From: Thermoleophilia bacterium
GTDB taxonomy: Bacteria; Actinomycetota; Thermoleophilia; RBG-16-64-13
Direction: 5' to 3'
DNA length: 64,000 bases
Assembly (NCBI GenBank): GCA_026415615.1
Contig: JAOAGT010000002.1
Location: 372,001-436,000, forward strand
Below the pieces are notes generated by a model. That model did no database searches and was not told the origin of the DNA. It saw only the letters and a list, made by a program, of their open reading frames with translations. The position numbers and the translations under genes were made by a program. Of the stretch, positions 55,118 through 63,026 are shown one piece after another (positions within the stretch are counted from its first letter, which is position 1; each line of letters opens with the position of its first letter).

Positions 55118-57055
55118 TTAAGGTATGTACTTTCCGCGGGCCACGTAGTGCGTGTGCAACAGCTTGTGGCTCTTGTGCCCGCAAGGGCCATCGGTTAGGA
55201 ACTCTTGGTAGGTGCGCACTACCGCTGGGTTCTCATACGACTTCCGCACCGACAAGGTCTTTTCTTCGTTGTATATGGCCTGGGCGCGGGCTGCCCGGAT
55301 CTCGGGGCTGGTAGGAATGGGCTGGCCTCCACCGCCTAGGCAACCGCCGGGGCAGGCCATGAACTCGATGAAATGGCACTGGCTAAAGTGGCCACCAGCT
55401 TTGATGTCTTCCATGACCTTGCGAGCGTTTGCTGTTCCGTGCGCCACGGCTACCTTTAACGTGACGCCTTTTAGCCAATCCCAGTTGGGAACCAAGTGCT
55501 TGATGATGTCCGGTACCGGTCCCACCTCATCGATTGTGAGCTCAGCGTACCGGATTCCATCAAAGCCGCGAACGGGAATGATGTCGCCGTGATCATAGAT
55601 GGACTCCACCTTCTTCCCCGTGACAAGCTCAAGGACGGTCCGAAGAGCGGATTCCATCACGCCACCAGTGACGCCAAAGATTAGGCCGGATCCCGTGGCT
55701 CCCCCAAACGGATCGTCAAAATCCGACTTGGGCAAATTGGGCAAATCTATGCCTGCCTCACGGAACATCCGGCCTAGCTCGCGGGTGGTGAGCCCAAAGT
55801 CCACGTCTTTGTAACCGCTGGCGTTCATTTCAGGCCGGTCGCACTCAAACTTCTTGGCGGTACACGGCATTAGGGCGACGCTTACGATCTTGGCTGGATC
55901 GATGCCGGCCTGCTGCGCGTACATGGTCTTGATGAGCGCCCCGAACATCTGCTGCGGGCTCTTAGCGGTGGAAAGGTTGGGCAGGTACTCAGGATAAAAG
56001 TGCTCACAGAACTTAACCCAACCGGGGGAGCAGCTGGTGAACTGGGGCAAAGCCACTGTCTGGTCCCCCTCCACCAGTTTCTTGTAGAGCCGGAGAATAA
56101 GCTCCGTTCCTTCCTCAATAATGGTGAGGTCAGCGGCGAAATTGGTGTCGAATACCTTGTCAAAGCCCATCCGCCGCAGAGCTGTGTTCATCTGGTAAGT
56201 GACAGTTGTGCCAGGCTCAAGTCCAAACATCTCGCCCATGCCAGCGCGCGGCGAAGGAGCAGTCTGGATGACGACGTGCTTTTCGGGATCATCCAGGGCC
56301 TTCCAAACCTCATCCGAAGCGTCCTTGGCATAGAGGGCTGCTGTCGGGCACCGGTTAATGCACTGACCGCAGTTGATGCACACTACGTTGGCGAGAGGCT
56401 TCTTCATGAAGGTGGCGATTTCCACCTGATGAGAACGATTTATGGCCTCCAGCACTCCCACTTCCTGCATGTCGATGCAGGTACGCACGCAGCGGCGGCA
56501 GCGGATGCACTTGTTCATATCCCGGACAACCGAGTAGCTTGAATCATCTACTGGCACCGGAACTTCCACGTGCCCAAAGCGGAAGCTGTCTACACCGTAC
56601 TCCTCGGCCAGTGCCTGCAGCTCGCAGTTGCCATTGCGCTTACAGGAGTAGCAGTCGCCGCAGTGTTCGGACAACATAAGGTCAAGCACGTGACGCCGCG
56701 CCATACGAACAGCGCGCGAGTAGGTGTTTACTTTAATGGGAGCCGTAATGGGGTACGCACAAGCTGCCTGCAGTGTCCGCTGGCCCTCTACCTCGACCAC
56801 ACACATGCGGCAGATTCCGGCCACTTCGAGGTCGGGGTGGTAACAAAGGGTGGGAATGCGCACGCCTATGCTTTTTGCTGCCTGCAAGATAGTCGTGCCA
56901 ATCGGCACCTTCACCTCGGTGCCGTCAATGGTGATGGTTACAGTAGCTCCGATCGCCTCTGGGGATACCGGCTGTGGCTCCAGGTCAGGTTGGAACAGCT
57001 GGCTAAGAGGCGCGCGTCTAGTTGGTAGTTGCGACTTATCGGGCATGGATCTCAT
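55118..57055 (-). CDS. hydA: [FeFe]-hydrogenase catalytic subunit, HydA type (copy 1)
   Basis: 645 residues. The plant-type [2Fe-2S] domain has C71, C82, C85 and C99. A His-Cys3 cluster domain (MLSEHCGDCYSCKRNGNCEL) is followed by two [4Fe-4S] ferredoxin motifs (CIRCRRCVRTC; CINCGQCINRC). The H-cluster domain has L1 FTSCSPGW (C342), L2 LMPCTAKKFE (C398) and L3 EFMACPGGCLGGGGQP (C568, C572), and the small-subunit-like C-terminal tail is present. S343 replaces the second Cys of the common TSCCP motif. This is the layout of NAD(P)-linked, often bifurcating, multimeric hydrogenases. It overlaps the fused flavoprotein gene; the start may be 57055 or 57046. Confidence 0.95.
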   Translation of the reverse strand: MRSMPDKSQLPTRRAPLSQLFQPDLEPQPVSPEAIGATVTITIDGTEVKVPIGTTILQAAKSIGVRIPTLCYHPDLEVAGICRMCVVEVEGQRTLQAACAYPITAPIKVNTYSRAVRMARRHVLDLMLSEHCGDCYSCKRNGNCELQALAEEYGVDSFRFGHVEVPVPVDDSSYSVVRDMNKCIRCRRCVRTCIDMQEVGVLEAINRSHQVEIATFMKKPLANVVCINCGQCINRCPTAALYAKDASDEVWKALDDPEKHVVIQTAPSPRAGMGEMFGLEPGTTVTYQMNTALRRMGFDKVFDTNFAADLTIIEEGTELILRLYKKLVEGDQTVALPQFTSCSPGWVKFCEHFYPEYLPNLSTAKSPQQMFGALIKTMYAQQAGIDPAKIVSVALMPCTAKKFECDRPEMNASGYKDVDFGLTTRELGRMFREAGIDLPNLPKSDFDDPFGGATGSGLIFGVTGGVMESALRTVLELVTGKKVESIYDHGDIIPVRGFDGIRYAELTIDEVGPVPDIIKHLVPNWDWLKGVTLKVAVAHGTANARKVMEDIKAGGHFSQCHFIEFMACPGGCLGGGGQPIPTSPEIRAARAQAIYNEEKTLSVRKSYENPAVVRTYQEFLTDGPCGHKSHKLLHTHYVARGKYIP

Positions 57056-58778
57056 CTCCGAAATGCTCTAGGATGGACATCAAAGCCACGGAGCTTGTCT
57101 GCCCCAAGCCACACTTGGAGGCAACCTGCATGGTATTGGCTAAGCTCTTAAGCTCCTCGAGGTACTCTGGGGTGCACCGGCCTTCTCGCAACATCTCGAC
57201 ACCCTCAAGAAGTTTGGCGTTGCCGATACGGCACGGCGTACACTGACCGCAGGATTCGTCAACAAAGAACTCAAGCAAATTGTGAGCCAAAGCAAGCATG
57301 TCCCGGTCGGGGCCAATCACGATGATCGACCCGCCCGTAGGGATATCCTCATAGGCTAGTTGCCGTTCGAAGTGACTCCGCGGGACGCAGCGCCCAGACG
57401 CTCCTCCAATCTGGACTGCCTTGGCGTCTTCGCCGCCCACCTCCTTGAGGAGTTCCGCTACGGTAATACCGAAGGGGAACTCGTATATGCCGGGACGGGC
57501 GCAATCACCGGAGACGCTAAACAACTTGTGTCCGGCTGATCTCTCCGTTCCCACACTCTTGAACCAGTCCACCCCTTTGGCCAAGATGCACGGAACCCAG
57601 GCCAGGGTCTCCACATTGTTGACCACAGAGGGGCGGTTTAAGAATCCGGAAACTACAGGGAATGGGGGACGGTTGCGAGGTTCGCCGCGGAAGCCTTCGA
57701 GCGACTCGATAAGAGCCGTCTCCTCGCCGCAAACGTAAGCTCCGGCGCCCATGGCCACCATGATAGTGAAGTTGAAGCCTGGGATACCACCGATGTCCTT
57801 CCCCAGAAGTCCGGCTTCCTTGCGCCGGCGGATGGTCTCCTCTAGGTGGTGGCGCAAATATCCATACTCGGCCCGCAGGTAGATGAGGCCAAGAGAAGCT
57901 CCAATCGCGCGAGCCGCGATGGTCATTCCCTCCATCACCAAGTCAGCGTAACCGCTCAAGAGCAGCCGGTCCTTAAAGGTGCCAGGCTCGCCTTCATCCG
58001 CGTTGCACATGATGTACTTGGGCTGTCTAGTCTCAGCGGCAGCGAGGTTCCATTTGACCCCGGTGGGGAAGCCAGCCCCGCCGCGTCCCTTAAGACCAGA
58101 ATCTCTAATAAGGTCGATGATGTCAGCGCGGGACATCGAAAGAGCCTTGGCCAAACCTTCGCCAGGCTTGACGGTCGCAAAAGTAAGCTCATTACGAGGC
58201 TCGGCCAAAGATGCTTCAATGACCGGGGCTTTGCTCTTGTCAGCTGCGTCAGCCGAAGCCCGTGCGTCAGCTGTAGGCTGAGTGGCGATTTCGCGGTAGC
58301 GAGCCCTGTAGTCTGCCACAATCTGGGCCACCTTTTGCGGGGTAACCCGGGTGTAGACGTCCTCGTTTACCATAAGGGCGGGACCCTGATCGCACATGCC
58401 CATGCAGTTGGCCCATTCAAGGGTAAAAGCGCCGTCTTCTGATGTCTCTCCAAAAGCAATGCCCAGCTCTTCCTCGAGCGCTTTGGCTACTTCTTCCTTA
58501 CCGGCAAGCTCACAAGAGTATGTGCGGCATAAGCGGAAGATGAAGTAGCCTTGTCTTTCGGGCCGGAGGAAGCTGTAGAAGGTGGCAACTGCTTCCACCT
58601 CCACAGGGTGAGTACCGACCACGTCGGCAATGATCTGCATGGCGTCGCTGTCAAGCTCCCGGTACTTTTCCTTGACTCGACGCAATATGGGGATGAGGGA
58701 AGCGCGGCTGAAATTGGTGAGAGCCGCGATCTCCTCGACTTCTTGGCGCAGTCGCTCTAAATCTTGGGTCACCATCAC
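57036..58778 (-). CDS. hydB: Fused NuoE-NuoF-type hydrogenase diaphorase subunit
   Basis: 580 residues. Residues 1-155 are a NuoE/HydC-like thioredoxin-fold [2Fe-2S] domain (CRTYSCELAG; CMGMCDQGPAL). After a linker, residues about 200-580 are NuoF/HydB: GLKGRGGAGFPTGVKWNLAA (FMN/NADH site), CNADEGEPGTFKDR, GAGAYVCGEETALIESLEG and the N3-type cluster ESCGQCTPCRIG. The C-terminal two-cluster ferredoxin domain found in many HydB/HndC proteins is absent; the chain ends soon after CGLGQTSSVALMS. It passes electrons between NAD(P)H and HydA. One polypeptide thus replaces HydB plus HydC. Starts inside the end of the receiver gene. Confidence 0.93.
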   Translation of the reverse strand: MMVTQDLERLRQEVEEIAALTNFSRASLIPILRRVKEKYRELDSDAMQIIADVVGTHPVEVEAVATFYSFLRPERQGYFIFRLCRTYSCELAGKEEVAKALEEELGIAFGETSEDGAFTLEWANCMGMCDQGPALMVNEDVYTRVTPQKVAQIVADYRARYREIATQPTADARASADAADKSKAPVIEASLAEPRNELTFATVKPGEGLAKALSMSRADIIDLIRDSGLKGRGGAGFPTGVKWNLAAAETRQPKYIMCNADEGEPGTFKDRLLLSGYADLVMEGMTIAARAIGASLGLIYLRAEYGYLRHHLEETIRRRKEAGLLGKDIGGIPGFNFTIMVAMGAGAYVCGEETALIESLEGFRGEPRNRPPFPVVSGFLNRPSVVNNVETLAWVPCILAKGVDWFKSVGTERSAGHKLFSVSGDCARPGIYEFPFGITVAELLKEVGGEDAKAVQIGGASGRCVPRSHFERQLAYEDIPTGGSIIVIGPDRDMLALAHNLLEFFVDESCGQCTPCRIGNAKLLEGVEMLREGRCTPEYLEELKSLANTMQVASKCGLGQTSSVALMSILEHFGDEIHAR

Positions 58779-59164
58779 GCGTCTTCCTGTGTCTGTTTTT
58801 GCAGAAGCGAATTGACTTTCTCAATCAGAGTGGATGGGTCAACCGGCTTTTCGACAAAGTCGTCAACTGGGACCATCTCTTCATCTTTGTCGATTTCGAG
58901 ACCTAGAGCCCGGTTGACGCTAGTAAGCATGAGTATTGGTAGTTGATGGCCCTTGCGCCGGATGTCGCGCGCCATTCGCAGGCCGTCGTCGTACTCTTCC
59001 ATCATTACGTCGAGGATTAGCAAATCCGGCTTGGCCTCTTCTAGTTTGGCCATACCGTCTCGCGCGTTAGCGGCACTTAATACGGTGTGCCCCTCCCGCT
59101 CTAGGACTACCCGACCCGCCTCGACCATGTCCGGGTCGTCGTCCACGATCAAGATCTTGGACAC
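58775..59164 (-). CDS. Stand-alone response regulator receiver
   Basis: 129 residues. Receiver fold with acidic pocket VDDDPD, phospho-acceptor D52 (LLILDVMMEEYDDG), Thr in MLTS and K in VEKPVDPSTL. Between beta-4 and beta-5 there is an extended NRALGLEIDKDEEMVPVDD loop, a feature shared with the second receiver in this cluster. No output domain. The start is 185 bases downstream of the receiver-kinase gene, and the gene heads the hydrogenase subunit genes, with an ATGA overlap. Confidence 0.9.
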   Translation of the reverse strand: MSKILIVDDDPDMVEAGRVVLEREGHTVLSAANARDGMAKLEEAKPDLLILDVMMEEYDDGLRMARDIRRKGHQLPILMLTSVNRALGLEIDKDEEMVPVDDFVEKPVDPSTLIEKVNSLLQKQTQEDA

Positions 59165-59349
59165 GGCACAACTCCCTCACTCGCTCACGCAGGTTTCCGA
59201 CTGCTTGTTGTTCCCGGCTCCGGCGGCTGGCGCCCCCGGCCGACAGACATACTAGCTCAAATGTGAAATTTGTAACAGTGGTTATGTGAACAAATAGGGG
59301 AGTTTTTTGCCGCCTAATTGTTACAAGCTGTTCATTTTGTTACAGCTTG
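59165..59349 (-). promoter_or_regulatory. Probable promoter/operator region of the hydrogenase subunit operon
   Basis: AT-rich relative to its surroundings, between two leftward genes. It has three TGTAACA/TGTTACA motifs (near 59269, 59319 and 59338) and an inverted repeat ACAAGCTGT (59323-59331) and ACAGCTTGT (59342-59350). Two TGTGAA boxes, half-sites of the Rex redox-repressor type, lie near 59260 and 59286. A regulator cannot be named from this. Confidence 0.45.
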
Positions 59350-60525
59350 TCACAGCGCTGCGGCAGCTCGAGTGCGGTCAGGCGTCGTCTGGGGAAACTC
59401 GGCGTCGTAGAGGGTGACACTAAATGTACTACCCACTCCTTTTTGGCTTTGTACTGTGGCGTCGCCGCCATAAAGCTGGGCTAATTTCTTGACCGTAGAA
59501 AGACCGAGGCCGCTGCCCAAGATGTTGACTGTTTCCTCGTTTCGGATGCGGACAAACTCCTTAAATAGCTTCGAAGCTTCCTCAGGGGTGAGACCGATGC
59601 CGGTGTCGGAGACGTCAATCCTAATCACAGGGCCGGACCGCCGCAGTTTGACAGTCACCTGGCCGTTCTGCCGGTTGTACTTGACTGCATTTGAAACGAG
59701 GTTGTTTAGGATGATCTCAATTTCGCCTGGGTCGGCAATCATAACCACGGGATCGGGAGCGTCCAGGGAGATGGAGATGTTTCGCTGGGCTGCTTCTGGT
59801 CTAAACAGATCGATGGTTCTCTGGGCAATGGCTCGCACATCAACCTCGGCGAACTGCCGTGCCTTTTGACCCGATTCAATTCGGGTTAGGTCCAGGAGGT
59901 CGAAGATCAACTTGCGCATTCCATCAAGACGAATGAGGCAGCGGTCAATCAGTGCTTGGCGCTCCGGAGGCTCGTCCTCTCGCAGGATCTTGAGATACCC
60001 TTCGATGGCGTTAAGGGGAGCCTTGAGCTCGTGCGAGAGCACGGAAATGAAGTTGAAGCGCACCTGGCGCTGTTCTTCGGCCAGGCGGCGGGCTTCGCGA
60101 CTTATGACCAATTGATTGGTGGCCTTCCGGACCGAGTAACGGAGTTCCTCAGGAGAGAAGGGTTTCGGCAAGAAGTCGTATGCTCCCAACTTGGTGGCCT
60201 CTACAGCCGTCTCGAAAGTGGCGTAGGCGGTGATCATGATGGTCAGCAGAGAGCGGTTTTGCTCGTTTAGCTCCTTTAGAATGTCAAGCCCGCTCATACC
60301 CGGGAGCTTAAGGTCGAGTAGCAGTAGGTCGTGCTCTTCACCTCGGGCAAGGCTATCCAAGAACTGCTCGCCGGTGGCGAAGGTCGAGGTTACATAACTG
60401 ACATCTACGCCTACTTCTTCCACGTGCACCCGGAACTTGTTCAAGATGCGGCGCACTGCAGCGCACAGCGGAGCCTCGTCGTCGACCATTGCTACCTTGA
60501 GGACTTCTTGTCGAGGAGAGGCCAT
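59350..60525 (-). CDS. Receiver-histidine kinase hybrid
   Basis: 391 residues: N-terminal receiver (D71 in LLLLDLKLPGMSG, K in LPKPFSPEEL), a short helix, HisKA with H165 (FISVLSHELKAPLNAIEGYL), and HATPase with N box (EIILNNLVSNAVKYN), DTGIGLT and GSGLGLSTVKKL. No membrane segment. A kinase whose input is a receiver is expected to be controlled by phosphorylation from another kinase, most simply the hydrogenase-domain kinase encoded immediately upstream. Confidence 0.92.
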   Translation of the reverse strand: MASPRQEVLKVAMVDDEAPLCAAVRRILNKFRVHVEEVGVDVSYVTSTFATGEQFLDSLARGEEHDLLLLDLKLPGMSGLDILKELNEQNRSLLTIMITAYATFETAVEATKLGAYDFLPKPFSPEELRYSVRKATNQLVISREARRLAEEQRQVRFNFISVLSHELKAPLNAIEGYLKILREDEPPERQALIDRCLIRLDGMRKLIFDLLDLTRIESGQKARQFAEVDVRAIAQRTIDLFRPEAAQRNISISLDAPDPVVMIADPGEIEIILNNLVSNAVKYNRQNGQVTVKLRRSGPVIRIDVSDTGIGLTPEEASKLFKEFVRIRNEETVNILGSGLGLSTVKKLAQLYGGDATVQSQKGVGSTFSVTLYDAEFPQTTPDRTRAAAAL

Positions 60526-60534
60526 GCAGAACTC

Positions 60535-62541
60535 CTATTCGTGCCGAGGCAGAGTGACTGTGAAAGTAGAGCCTGTTGGGCCAGCAGATGGGTCGGCGTT
60601 TGACTCGACGGTGATCTGACCTCGGTGCATCTTGACAATCCCGTGAGTGACCGCTAGCCCCAGACCGGTACCCATCCCCACCTGCTTGGTGGTAAAGAAC
60701 GGATCAAAGAGGCGACCCATGTGCTCGGGTGGGATACCGACCCCGGTGTCTTTCACACTGATCGTGACGGTGTCTGGATCATCGGTGAGGGTGATCGTCA
60801 TAGTTCCTCCGTCAGGCATGGCCTGCTGGGCATTGGTGTAGAGATTCATTAGGACCTGGACAATCTGATCGGGATCGATGTCGGCAATGGGGTCTTTGAG
60901 TCGATTGTCGACCACTACCTGGATTCCGTCTACCGAAGGAGCGGTGCGAATAGTTCTTTGTACCAGCTCAGCGACATCTGTAGGCTGACGCAGCACGCGG
61001 CTTTGTCGGGCAAAGTTGAGCAGACCTGAGATAATTCGCTTACAGCGGTTAGCCTGCTCGACTATCACCTCAAGGTCGTCTTTGATGGGGGCGTCATCTT
61101 CGCATTCCTCAAGGAGCAGGTTGGCGTGAAGGAGTAGGGTCCCCAGGGGGTTGTTAACCTCGTGGGCGATGCCGGCAGCTAGTTGTCCCATGCTGGCCAG
61201 TCGGCCGGAACGCTCGAGGGCTTCCTTGGCTTCCTCTAGCGAACGGTGCGAAATCTCCAGTTCTTTGTATGCTTGCCGAAGTTGCTCAATGGTATGGGGT
61301 AGACACATCTCCGAGTCGGCCAGTCCTGCGTATACCGCCCGGGCATGATCCATGCAAGTGTCATAGCCGCATGCTCCGCAGTTTAGAAAATCCTCCGGCT
61401 TGTGCTTACCCATGCGATGGAGTATTTCCGTGAGCTCTTCCTCAGTAGCCGAAACCCCAAGCGTCTGTTCGTCTGGCTCATATGTTCGCGAGAGATCGAG
61501 TTCGCGCGAAAGCTGCTCGAGGCTCATTATTTGAGCCATCTGTTCATCGGTGAAACTAGCCAGTCGCTTCTTGGCGTAGTCGCTTATACGTGTCCGGCGC
61601 TGGAGCAGAGTCTCTTTGCTGGTCATTCCCGCTCCCGCATAGCAGCCTTGGCAAGCTAGGATGTCAAGCAGCCTGGTATCTGTACGCGCCTGGTCAAACT
61701 CGCTGATGGTCTCTACAAAATCGTTCTTTCCTTCGGCTACGATGATCTCGCCGCTTATTAAGTCTTCCTCCAAGCCGGCAGTCTGAAGGAGGCCGCCGGA
61801 TATCGGAAACACCATCCCTACTCCGCCATAGGGAGGGTCAAAGTTATCATCGTCACCAAAATCCTCCGGTTTTATGCCCTTGCGGGCGAACATGTCGCGG
61901 AGCTCGGCATAGGTTAGAACTGCGTCGATCTCTATTTGGGTTTCATCGATAGAGGCTCGCTTCTTGGCTACACACGGCCCCATAAAGACCACCTTGATGT
62001 CAGGGCCCAGTTCACGCCTAAGGGCCCGAGCAGTCGCCACCATGGGTGAGACGATAGGGGCTAAGTAAGGAATCAAGCGGGTGTGATACTTGCGGACGTA
62101 CGACACGACTGCTGGGCAGGGAGTGGCGATATAGCGGTTGTGGGGATTCTCCTCAAGCAGCCTCTTGTATGCATAGGCGACCAGATCCGCCCCCAGGGCT
62201 ACCTCGTGCACGCTCTTGAAGCCCAGAGCTCTAATCATCGCCACAAGCTTGCCTGGAGATATATCTGTGAACTCAGCGGGAAAACTTGGGGCAACTATGG
62301 CGGCGGCGTGCGCGCCTGACTCAAGCACGGCGAAAGCTCGAGCGGTGTCGTCGCGAACCTGTTTGGCGTTTTGACTGCACACCCGCAGACAGTTGCCGCA
62401 GCCTATACAGCGGGGCTGAACGACGCGAGCCTGACCATCAACAACCTGGATGGCTTTGGCGGGACATTCGCGCACGCATGCGTAGCACAGGCGGCACTTC
62501 TCGCCGATGATGGTAATAAGGGGATTATCCCAAGTGGGCAT
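60535..62541 (-). CDS. [FeFe]-hydrogenase-domain sensor histidine kinase
   Basis: 668 residues. Residues 1-65 hold two [4Fe-4S] ferredoxin motifs (CRLCYACVRECP; CIGCGNCLRVCS). Residues about 75-320 are an H-cluster-type domain with the four expected Cys: C142 (ATPCPAVV), C190 (FMGPCVAKKR), C297 and C300 (LACQGCYAGAG). Residues about 380-415 are a Cys4 Fe-S domain (NCGACGYDTC...MCLP) of the kind that precedes signalling domains. Then come a coiled coil and HisKA (H460, GQLAAGIAHEVNNP), and HATPase (DTGVGIP, GTGLGLAVTHG). It lacks the small-subunit tail and the catalytic-type L1 and L3. It is best read as an H2 or redox sensor. Starts within the ATGA overlap with the receiver gene. Confidence 0.9.
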   Translation of the reverse strand: MPTWDNPLITIIGEKCRLCYACVRECPAKAIQVVDGQARVVQPRCIGCGNCLRVCSQNAKQVRDDTARAFAVLESGAHAAAIVAPSFPAEFTDISPGKLVAMIRALGFKSVHEVALGADLVAYAYKRLLEENPHNRYIATPCPAVVSYVRKYHTRLIPYLAPIVSPMVATARALRRELGPDIKVVFMGPCVAKKRASIDETQIEIDAVLTYAELRDMFARKGIKPEDFGDDDNFDPPYGGVGMVFPISGGLLQTAGLEEDLISGEIIVAEGKNDFVETISEFDQARTDTRLLDILACQGCYAGAGMTSKETLLQRRTRISDYAKKRLASFTDEQMAQIMSLEQLSRELDLSRTYEPDEQTLGVSATEEELTEILHRMGKHKPEDFLNCGACGYDTCMDHARAVYAGLADSEMCLPHTIEQLRQAYKELEISHRSLEEAKEALERSGRLASMGQLAAGIAHEVNNPLGTLLLHANLLLEECEDDAPIKDDLEVIVEQANRCKRIISGLLNFARQSRVLRQPTDVAELVQRTIRTAPSVDGIQVVVDNRLKDPIADIDPDQIVQVLMNLYTNAQQAMPDGGTMTITLTDDPDTVTISVKDTGVGIPPEHMGRLFDPFFTTKQVGMGTGLGLAVTHGIVKMHRGQITVESNADPSAGPTGSTFTVTLPRHE

Positions 62542-62969
62542 CAGCTCTCCTCCGCCTGCTCAGTTGAGTGCTTGAGCAACCTTGCGATTGTCTCTAGCAA
62601 AGTTGGTATGTCAAGTGGTTTGTCAAAATACGCATCTGCGTGCATTTGTGCCTGTTCTTCTGGGGTGCGGGGTCTAAAGTCTAAACCCAGGGCGCTTGAA
62701 ACAGAGGTAGCGATTACCAAAGGGATATCAGCATACCGCGGGTCCTCTCTTATTGTGCGGGCAAGGGAGAAGCCGGAGTCAAGGTTGGTCATCATGAGGT
62801 CGGTGATGACCAGGTCCGGCTTCTCCTCTTCCATTTTTCTAAGCGCGGCCTCAGGATCAGCAGCTGTAACCACGCGATATCCCGCTCTCTCGAGATGCAT
62901 ACGGTTTATCTCGAGGAAGTCATAATCATCGTCAACGATGAGTACCAGCGGTTTTTGCTGCGTGGTCAT
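62541..62969 (-). CDS. Stand-alone response regulator receiver, second copy
   Basis: ATG at 62969 after GAGGAGAG; about 142 residues. Receiver with VDDDYD, D57 (LVITDLMM), ATSVSSALGL and K in FDKPLDIPTLLE. It shares with the receiver at 58775-59164 the TSVxxALGL segment and a long insert between beta-4 and beta-5, so the two are likely paralogues. No output domain. Translationally coupled to the hydrogenase-domain kinase, which is its most likely phosphodonor. Confidence 0.9.
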   Translation of the reverse strand: MTTQQKPLVLIVDDDYDFLEINRMHLERAGYRVVTAADPEAALRKMEEEKPDLVITDLMMTNLDSGFSLARTIREDPRYADIPLVIATSVSSALGLDFRPRTPEEQAQMHADAYFDKPLDIPTLLETIARLLKHSTEQAEES

Positions 62970-63026
62970 TACTCTCCTCGCTGCTGTTCCCACATTAGCA
63001 CGCTCCCCCTAATTCTGGCCCTAAGT

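Noticed and set aside
60535-62541. Third catalytic hydrogenase gene.
   Set aside because: The H-cluster domain keeps the ligating Cys but has a divergent L1 and L3, lacks the small-subunit tail, and is fused to a complete histidine kinase; a sensor is the better reading.
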